DNA of 64,000 bases from Galaxea fascicularis (Eukaryota > Cnidaria > Anthozoa > Scleractinia > Euphylliidae). Location: NCBI GenBank assembly GCA_948470475.1, contig OX419347.1:11695239-11759238 (forward strand), in the 5' to 3' direction. The notes beneath the pieces are model-generated. The model saw only the letters and a program-made list of their open reading frames with translations, was not told where the DNA came from and searched no databases. Shown here piece after piece: positions 62,997 through 64,000 of this stretch (its first letter is position 1; every line of letters begins with the position of its first letter). A program made the position numbers and the translations under genes.

Positions 62997-63470
62997 TTAT
63001 GTTTACACGGATACTTATGTCAAGAACACTCGGACTAGCGATTTGCCTAGGTTACTCACGAGTTATGTTTGTTACTTGTCTTATTTTTCTAATTTCTACA
63101 AGAAACGCCGAAGAAACATTCGTATCGTTTTTTGTTTTCTTACGTTTTGTTGTTTTCACGCTTTTACCTCAAATTGGTTTGGACTAAAAAATGCTCGTGT
63201 TTTTTCCAAATGTTTTCTATCCAATATTTCATTTTGGATCCTAAAACTCTTCGTTTTCCCTGCTGTTGCTCATTTTAGGGCACAAAATTGGTTGAAGAAA
63301 AGCCAAACGAAGTTCGGACGGTTTACCGAAATCCTCGGCTCCGCTTTGTTAGGAACAAGAGCCGGATTGACATTTGGAAAACTCTCGCTAAGAGCAACAA
63401 AAGTAAATACGATTTTTAACAGCTCCAGCATTTGAAATGGCAGCAATATGTTGTCCCTCACAGCAATTCT

Positions 63471-64000
63471 CGTTGTTAGTTAAAAAATCGCAGACTTAAA
63501 AGGCTAATTGCAGTAAAAACTTCGTCTTTAATTCAATGTTTATTGACAAATGTTTTTCTGAAACCGATTTGTTTGTCTGTTGTCATTGCCAACCAGATGT
63601 TATCATTAACAGTGATGTGAAAAATAATACCGCCCACGACTTGTAGTCAACGTTTGTAGTTTGCAATATTTGTAGTTGATCGAAGTCAAGAATAAAGCCA
63701 TTCTCAACCATTTGCAGTTGATCACCTGAGTTGATTCATGGCTTATCGTGCCGCAGTCACTTTTCATAACGAAAAGTTAAAGTCATTTTCGCTTAATGTT
63801 TTTCGGTGCTATTGTACAAAGGACACAGACGGCACTTTTCTATCGTCTTTACTCTTATAGATCACAAAAATGACTCCATAAAACAGTCAAAACAAGGCGA
63901 ACAAAGTACTTTTCTTCTTTTTTGGGTGATGTTGAAGAGTACCCACTTTGAGGTTTTACCATTTTGTTTTGTTGTGGAATATTCGGTTTGTTGAGGTTAA
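63471..64000. other. Right edge, nothing supported
   Basis: Short phrases TTGTAGTTG/TTGCAGTTGATC recur at 63640-63725. No gene, tRNA or paired splice sites were seen. Confidence 0.4.

Larger units (their letters stand above)
61433..63470. repeat. Direct duplication, second copy interrupted
   Basis: Segment R1 (CTGCGTTCGGAGTRATTRTTGAC) is at 61433-61525 and again at 61966-62065. Segment R2 (TTTTCCAAATGTTTTCTATC, CAATATTTCATYTTGGATCC) is at 61528-61953 and 62998-63470. Between R1 and R2 of the second copy lies about 930 bp of foreign sequence (62066-62997). Confidence 0.7.

Overview
This window is animal nuclear DNA. Genes are split by many GT-AG introns, exons are short, and tRNA genes and old transposons are scattered throughout. 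The best guess is an anthozoan cnidarian such as a stony coral or sea anemone. That rests on the repeat content: a tRNA-derived SINE, CR1/L2-like LINE 3' ends, GGCCCCGGTTGTT-type MITEs and many fold-back elements I associate with coral genomes. No database search was possible, so the organism call is inference.

Three multi-exon genes could be rebuilt on the minus strand by joining exons with matching splice phases. (1) Positions 9907-7278 hold the first three coding exons of a DOCK6/7/8-type guanine nucleotide exchange factor; the rest lies beyond the left edge. (2) Positions 47640-17330 hold a complete receptor-type protein tyrosine phosphatase. It has 29 coding exons and 1,514 residues: signal peptide, eight fibronectin type III domains, one membrane helix, a catalytically complete D1 phosphatase domain and an altered D2 domain. 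(3) Positions 60128-57780 hold the last two visible exons of an immunoglobulin-domain membrane protein with a possible PDZ-binding C-terminus, lying upstream of the phosphatase gene in the same orientation. On the plus strand, 1-1011 is the 3' part of an intronless reading frame with a Cys-rich segment and a Cys/His domain. Its function is not recognised and it may be transposon-related.

Layout: 1-9.9 kb is the DOCK 5' region, with large introns full of fold-back elements. 10-17 kb is intergenic: a MITE pair and a roughly 1.4-kb tandem duplication broken by later insertions. 17.3-47.6 kb is the phosphatase gene, whose introns carry fold-back elements, nested SINE palindromes, a 2.2-kb satellite-filled inverted-repeat element and two LINE 3' ends. 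47.6-57.8 kb is intergenic. It holds a 1,235-bp transposon with a 7-bp target duplication and a HIRAN-like reading frame, plus a tRNA cluster: Tyr, Glu, an anticodon-switched Glu relic and two Tyr relics. 57.8-60.1 kb is the Ig gene and a LINE split by a MITE. 60.1-64 kb is repeat-dense and has a candidate small transposon with its own first exon.

The phosphatase and the Ig protein are both predicted cell-surface proteins, and DOCK proteins are cytoplasmic Rho-GTPase activators. Nothing in the sequence shows that the three act together. The most unusual material is in the mobile elements, especially 6271-7200 and 51132-52366. No prokaryote-style system or CRISPR array was seen.
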